NCBI RefSeq assembly: GCF_000607165.1
Contig: NZ_JFZG01000009.1
Location: 28,943-92,942 of the forward strand
Direction: 5' to 3'
DNA length: 64,000 nucleotides
Origin: Ralstonia pickettii
GTDB taxonomy: Bacteria > Pseudomonadota > Gammaproteobacteria > Burkholderiales > Burkholderiaceae
Shown one piece after another: positions 60,794 through 64,000 of this stretch. Under the pieces are notes generated by a model that searched no databases, had not been told where the DNA came from, and saw only the letters and a program-made list of their open reading frames with translations. A program made the translations under genes and the position numbers. The first letter of the stretch is position 1; the number at the start of each line of letters is the position of its first letter.

Positions 60794-63269
60794 CCCCACC
60801 CGCCCTTCCGACGCGGCAACACCGCATGCAGCCATCATCATCGGATCGGGCTTTGCCGGCATTGGCATGGCCGTGGCGTTCAAGCAGGCAGGGCTGCACG
60901 ACTTCGTCATCCTTGAGCGGGCGCATGACGTTGGCGGCGTCTGGCGCGACAACAGTTATCCGGGGGCGGCGTGCGACGTTCCCTCACACCTGTATTCCTT
61001 CTCTTTCGAGCCCAACCCGAACTGGTCGCGCACCTTTGCGCCCCAAGCGGAAATCCATGCGTACCTGCAGCATTGCGCGCGCAAATACGCCGTCGAGCCG
61101 CACATCAGATTTGGCGCCGAAGTCGCGTGTGCGCAGTATGACGAACAGCATTCGGTCTGGCGGGTCACGCTACGGGATGGGACAACGCTCAGCGCGAACC
61201 GCCTCGTCAGCGGCACTGGGCAGTTGAGCCGTCCCGCCTTCCCGCAATTGCCGGGCATGGAAACCTTCAAGGGGCACACCTTCCACTCCGCGCACTGGGA
61301 TCACGGCTATGCGCTGTCAGGCAAGCGCGTCGCGGTGGTGGGAACGGGCGCTTCGGCTATCCAGTTCGTGCCGGCCATCGCAGATGCCGTGCAGCAACTC
61401 GCGGTCTTCCAGCGCTCGCCGGCCTACATCATGCCCCGCCCCGATCGCGCTTATCGGCCTTGGGAGAAAGCAGTGTTCCGGGCGCTGCCATGGGCGATGA
61501 AGCTGCACCGCGCCATGATCTACACGCGCTATGAATCTCGCGCCCTGGCGTTCACGCGCTTCAAGGGGCTTATGCGACTGGCGGTGGGCGTGCCGTTCCG
61601 GCGGCTGCTCTCAAAACAGGTTCCCGACGCCGCGCTGCGCGCCAAGCTCAAGCCCGACTATCCGATCGGCTGCAAGCGCATCCTGCTCTCAAGCGAATAC
61701 CTCGCGGCCATGAGCAAGCCGAACGTTCACCTGGTGACCGACGGCATCCGCAGGGTGACCCCAGAGGGCATCGAAACCGTTGACGGCACGCACCACCAGG
61801 TCGATGCCATCATCTACGGCACAGGCTTTGCCGCCACCGAATTCCTCTCGCCCATGCGAATCACCGGACGCGCGGGTCTGGACCTGAACGATGCCTGGCG
61901 ACGCGGGGCAGAGGCGTACCTCGGCTTGACCGTGCCGGGCTTTCCAAACTTCTTCATGCTGTACGGCCCGAACACGAATCTTGGGCACAACTCCATCGTC
62001 TACATGCTGGAGAGCCAGATCGCTCACGTCATCCGCTGCTGCAAGGCGATGACGGCCACCCATACGACCAGCATCGAAACGGATGCGCGCCGCTACCGGC
62101 GTTTCAATGCCCGCATTCAGCAGCGCCTGGCCAAATCCGTCTGGAGCGGGTGCAAGAGCTGGTACTTGGATGCCAGCGGGCACAACAGCACCAATTGGCC
62201 CGGCTTCACGTTGACCTACCGCTGGCTGACCCGGTTTTCCAGCCTGCAGGCATACCGCCTGACGCGAGCACTGCCGGGACCGATGGGCCTGACCGCTGGC
62301 GTTGCCGTAGCCGTAGCCGAACCACCAGGGTGGTGGGAAGCGGCCAACGCATGGTTCCTGCGTAACTTCCTGCGCATCGGTTTTCGCTCGCTCATCGGCC
62401 CGCCTTTTGGTGTCACCGTGCAGCGCAGCTTCGTGCGCCTGCTTGCCCCGCTCATGCCGGGTGCGAGCGGGGTGATCCGCTACCGGAACTTGGTCAGCAA
62501 CGTGCCGGTAGAAGTTGTTGCGCCCAAGCGCGGTGAAACCGAGGGCGCCATGCTCTACCTGCATGGCGGCGCTTTTTGCCTGGGAAGCCCGGGCACGCAC
62601 CGCAGCATCACGACCCTCCTGGCGGTCGAATCGGGCATGCCGGTCTGCGTGCCCAACTACCGGCTTGCGCCCGAGCACCCGTACCCTGCCGCGCTGCACG
62701 ATGCGCTCGCGTGCTACGACGCGCTGCGCAGCCAGGGCTATGCCGCAGAGAAGATTGTCGTCGCGGGCGATTCTGCCGGTGGCGCACTGGCCCTGGCACT
62801 GGCGCTTGCACTGCGGGAGCGCGGCGATGCCGCTCCTGTAGGCCTGCTGCTGATCTCACCCGTGACCGATGCCACGTTGAGCGGCGACACGCTGGTGTCT
62901 CAGCGGACCCGCGATCCAATGATCCGCCGCGGTTGGCTCGAACAAGGATTGCGCTGGTACCAGGCACCCGCCGGAGCGGCTGAGCACACGCCGCTCAAGG
63001 TGGATTTGCGTGGCCTCCCGCCCATGCTGATTCAAGTTGGCGAACACGAAGTGCTGCGCTCGGATGCCACCCGGCTGGCAGACCACGCTGCGGGCTGCGG
63101 TGTGCCGTGCCGCATCGAGGTCCACGCTGCGCGCTGGCATGTCTTTCACCTTCAATCGTTTTATCTGCGCTCCGCAGTTGATGCACTGCGCACGCTCGCA
63201 GATTTTGCCCGCGAGCGGATAGCGAGCGGGGCAAGCGTCGCACGTGCCGATGTGCCGCCGCTTGGATGA
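60780..63269 (+). CDS. Fused Baeyer-Villiger-type flavin monooxygenase and HSL-family esterase
   Basis: An 829-residue two-domain enzyme. The N-terminal 500 residues are a class B flavin monooxygenase: FAD motif IIIGSGFAGIGMAVAF, VGGVWRDNSYPGAACDVPSH, the type I BVMO fingerprint FKGHTFHSAHWD, and the second nucleotide fold VAVVGTGASAIQFVPAI. After a linker (about 510-560) comes a hormone-sensitive-lipase-type esterase: LYLHGGAFCLGSPGTH (oxyanion, HGGA for the usual HGGG), the nucleophile in VAGDSAGGALALAL, and His in HAARWHVFHLQ. The two together would turn a ketone into an ester and hydrolyse it. A GAAGGAAG site precedes ATG 60780. Confidence 0.9.
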   Translation: MRSANPTRPSDAATPHAAIIIGSGFAGIGMAVAFKQAGLHDFVILERAHDVGGVWRDNSYPGAACDVPSHLYSFSFEPNPNWSRTFAPQAEIHAYLQHCARKYAVEPHIRFGAEVACAQYDEQHSVWRVTLRDGTTLSANRLVSGTGQLSRPAFPQLPGMETFKGHTFHSAHWDHGYALSGKRVAVVGTGASAIQFVPAIADAVQQLAVFQRSPAYIMPRPDRAYRPWEKAVFRALPWAMKLHRAMIYTRYESRALAFTRFKGLMRLAVGVPFRRLLSKQVPDAALRAKLKPDYPIGCKRILLSSEYLAAMSKPNVHLVTDGIRRVTPEGIETVDGTHHQVDAIIYGTGFAATEFLSPMRITGRAGLDLNDAWRRGAEAYLGLTVPGFPNFFMLYGPNTNLGHNSIVYMLESQIAHVIRCCKAMTATHTTSIETDARRYRRFNARIQQRLAKSVWSGCKSWYLDASGHNSTNWPGFTLTYRWLTRFSSLQAYRLTRALPGPMGLTAGVAVAVAEPPGWWEAANAWFLRNFLRIGFRSLIGPPFGVTVQRSFVRLLAPLMPGASGVIRYRNLVSNVPVEVVAPKRGETEGAMLYLHGGAFCLGSPGTHRSITTLLAVESGMPVCVPNYRLAPEHPYPAALHDALACYDALRSQGYAAEKIVVAGDSAGGALALALALALRERGDAAPVGLLLISPVTDATLSGDTLVSQRTRDPMIRRGWLEQGLRWYQAPAGAAEHTPLKVDLRGLPPMLIQVGEHEVLRSDATRLADHAAGCGVPCRIEVHAARWHVFHLQSFYLRSAVDALRTLADFARERIASGASVARADVPPLG

Positions 63270-63275
63270 CCAGGC

Positions 63276-63992
63276 ATGGGGCGTATCACACCGAAGCCGC
63301 GACACGGCGTACTGATTTCCGGCGACCAGGCAAGCCAGACACGCGAGCGGATCGTGGCTTACGCCTTGAAGGCCTTTAACGAGGTCGGCGTGGCGGGCGT
63401 TACAACAACGGGCCTCTGTGCGGGGCTCGGCATGAGCCCCGGCCATTTTTACTACTACTTTCGCGGTAAGGAAGCGGTCGTGCTGCATCTCTTCGGTCGC
63501 TTCAAGCGCGATATGCAGGCGCAGCTGTTTGTTCGTCCAGGTGGCCCGTTGTCGGGCGAGTACTTAGCCGAACGCCTTCTCAAGGTTCTCGATTGCGTCT
63601 GGGAATATCGTTTTCTTTACCGGGACATGAACGGACTGATTGCATCAAGCCGGACGCTTGAGCAAGGATTCAAGGAACTGGTCGACCAAAGCGTGCACGC
63701 TCTGAGCGGCGCGCTTTGCGTAGACCGATCTGAGCATCAGGGTGGGCCGCGCCTGGCTCAACTGGAAACTGCTTGCCGCTGCGCGGTCATCGTGGCGACG
63801 TATTGGCTGTCATTCCAGTTCTTGCAGAACGCCGGGCAATTCAATGACCGGAGCGTCATGACGCGCTCGTTTCACGCGGCACGTGACCAAATATTGGCAT
63901 TGCTGCGGCCGTTTCTGCCGACAAAGCTGGACGGCGCCTGCGGTGCGGGCTTGAAAGAGGCGCCCTCTATGCTACGTAACGGCATTGCTTGA
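63276..63992 (+). CDS. TetR-family transcriptional regulator
   Basis: A 238-residue TetR regulator. The N-terminal helix-turn-helix is QTRERIVAYALKAFNEVGVA then GLCAGLGMSPGHFYYYFRGK. The C-terminal ligand domain has YRDMNGLIASSRTLEQGFKE. It lies 6 bp after the monooxygenase-esterase gene and is likely its operon regulator. The stop codon is just before the window end, so the gene is complete. Confidence 0.92.
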   Translation: MGRITPKPRHGVLISGDQASQTRERIVAYALKAFNEVGVAGVTTTGLCAGLGMSPGHFYYYFRGKEAVVLHLFGRFKRDMQAQLFVRPGGPLSGEYLAERLLKVLDCVWEYRFLYRDMNGLIASSRTLEQGFKELVDQSVHALSGALCVDRSEHQGGPRLAQLETACRCAVIVATYWLSFQFLQNAGQFNDRSVMTRSFHAARDQILALLRPFLPTKLDGACGAGLKEAPSMLRNGIA

Positions 63993-64000
63993 TATGGACT

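Overview
The window looks like a stretch of a high-GC betaproteobacterial genome, most likely Ralstonia or a close relative in the Burkholderiaceae. The evidence is the uniformly GC-rich, codon-biased genes, the dense accessory metabolism with many LysR/AraC/IclR regulators, the Burkholderiaceae-style intergenic inverted repeat near 2.4 kb, and the long-form leuA. The genus call is an inference. No rRNA, tRNA, CRISPR array, transposase or prophage was seen.

Layout. 1-8.7 kb: end of a chemoreceptor gene, a secreted M20 peptidase, an SDR with a CGNR-type regulator, a nitronate monooxygenase, a dehalogenase/epoxide-hydrolase-like enzyme, a LysR regulator and a beta-lactamase-fold esterase. 8.8-23.3 kb: a large catabolic locus. 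It has an ALDH7/AmaB-type semialdehyde dehydrogenase, a PotABCD-like ABC importer, a three-subunit HcnABC-like flavin dehydrogenase, an IclR regulator, a D-2-hydroxyglutarate-dehydrogenase-like enzyme, a 2-aminoadipate-type aminotransferase and a DUF1338/HglS 2-oxoadipate decarboxylase, with a divergent LysR. Read as a pathway it takes pipecolate (or another lysine-derived imino acid) through aminoadipate, 2-oxoadipate and D-2-hydroxyglutarate to 2-oxoglutarate.

23.4-31.2 kb: a SoxR/monooxygenase divergon with a near-consensus SoxR box, PadR, a second nitronate monooxygenase, a universal stress protein, and a citrate-transporter/AtuA-like operon. 31.4-37.1 kb: a metal module with a His-rich P-type ATPase under a textbook MerR-family promoter, CadR and a cysteine-rich four-helix protein. 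37.2-39.4 kb: leuA behind a leader peptide with paired rare leucine codons and several hairpins. 39.5-43.5 kb: a two-subunit molybdenum hydroxylase, then Ohr and a MocA-like cofactor enzyme.

43.9-49 kb: an MFS transporter, tandem AraC paralogues carrying duplicated upstream DNA, and a UGT-like glycosyltransferase. 49.4-57.7 kb: an autotransporter followed by a tightly coupled set of TPR-sulfotransferase, TPR/GT9-like glycosyltransferase, an envelope alpha/beta hydrolase and a stand-alone APS kinase. This is a candidate surface-sulfation system. 57.8-64 kb: an AraC regulator divergent from a GMC oxidoreductase, a Baeyer-Villiger-monooxygenase/esterase fusion gene and a TetR regulator.

The strongest candidates for undescribed biology are the complete 2-oxoadipate-route locus fed by a heterotrimeric dehydrogenase, the autotransporter plus sulfation cluster, and the single-chain monooxygenase-esterase.
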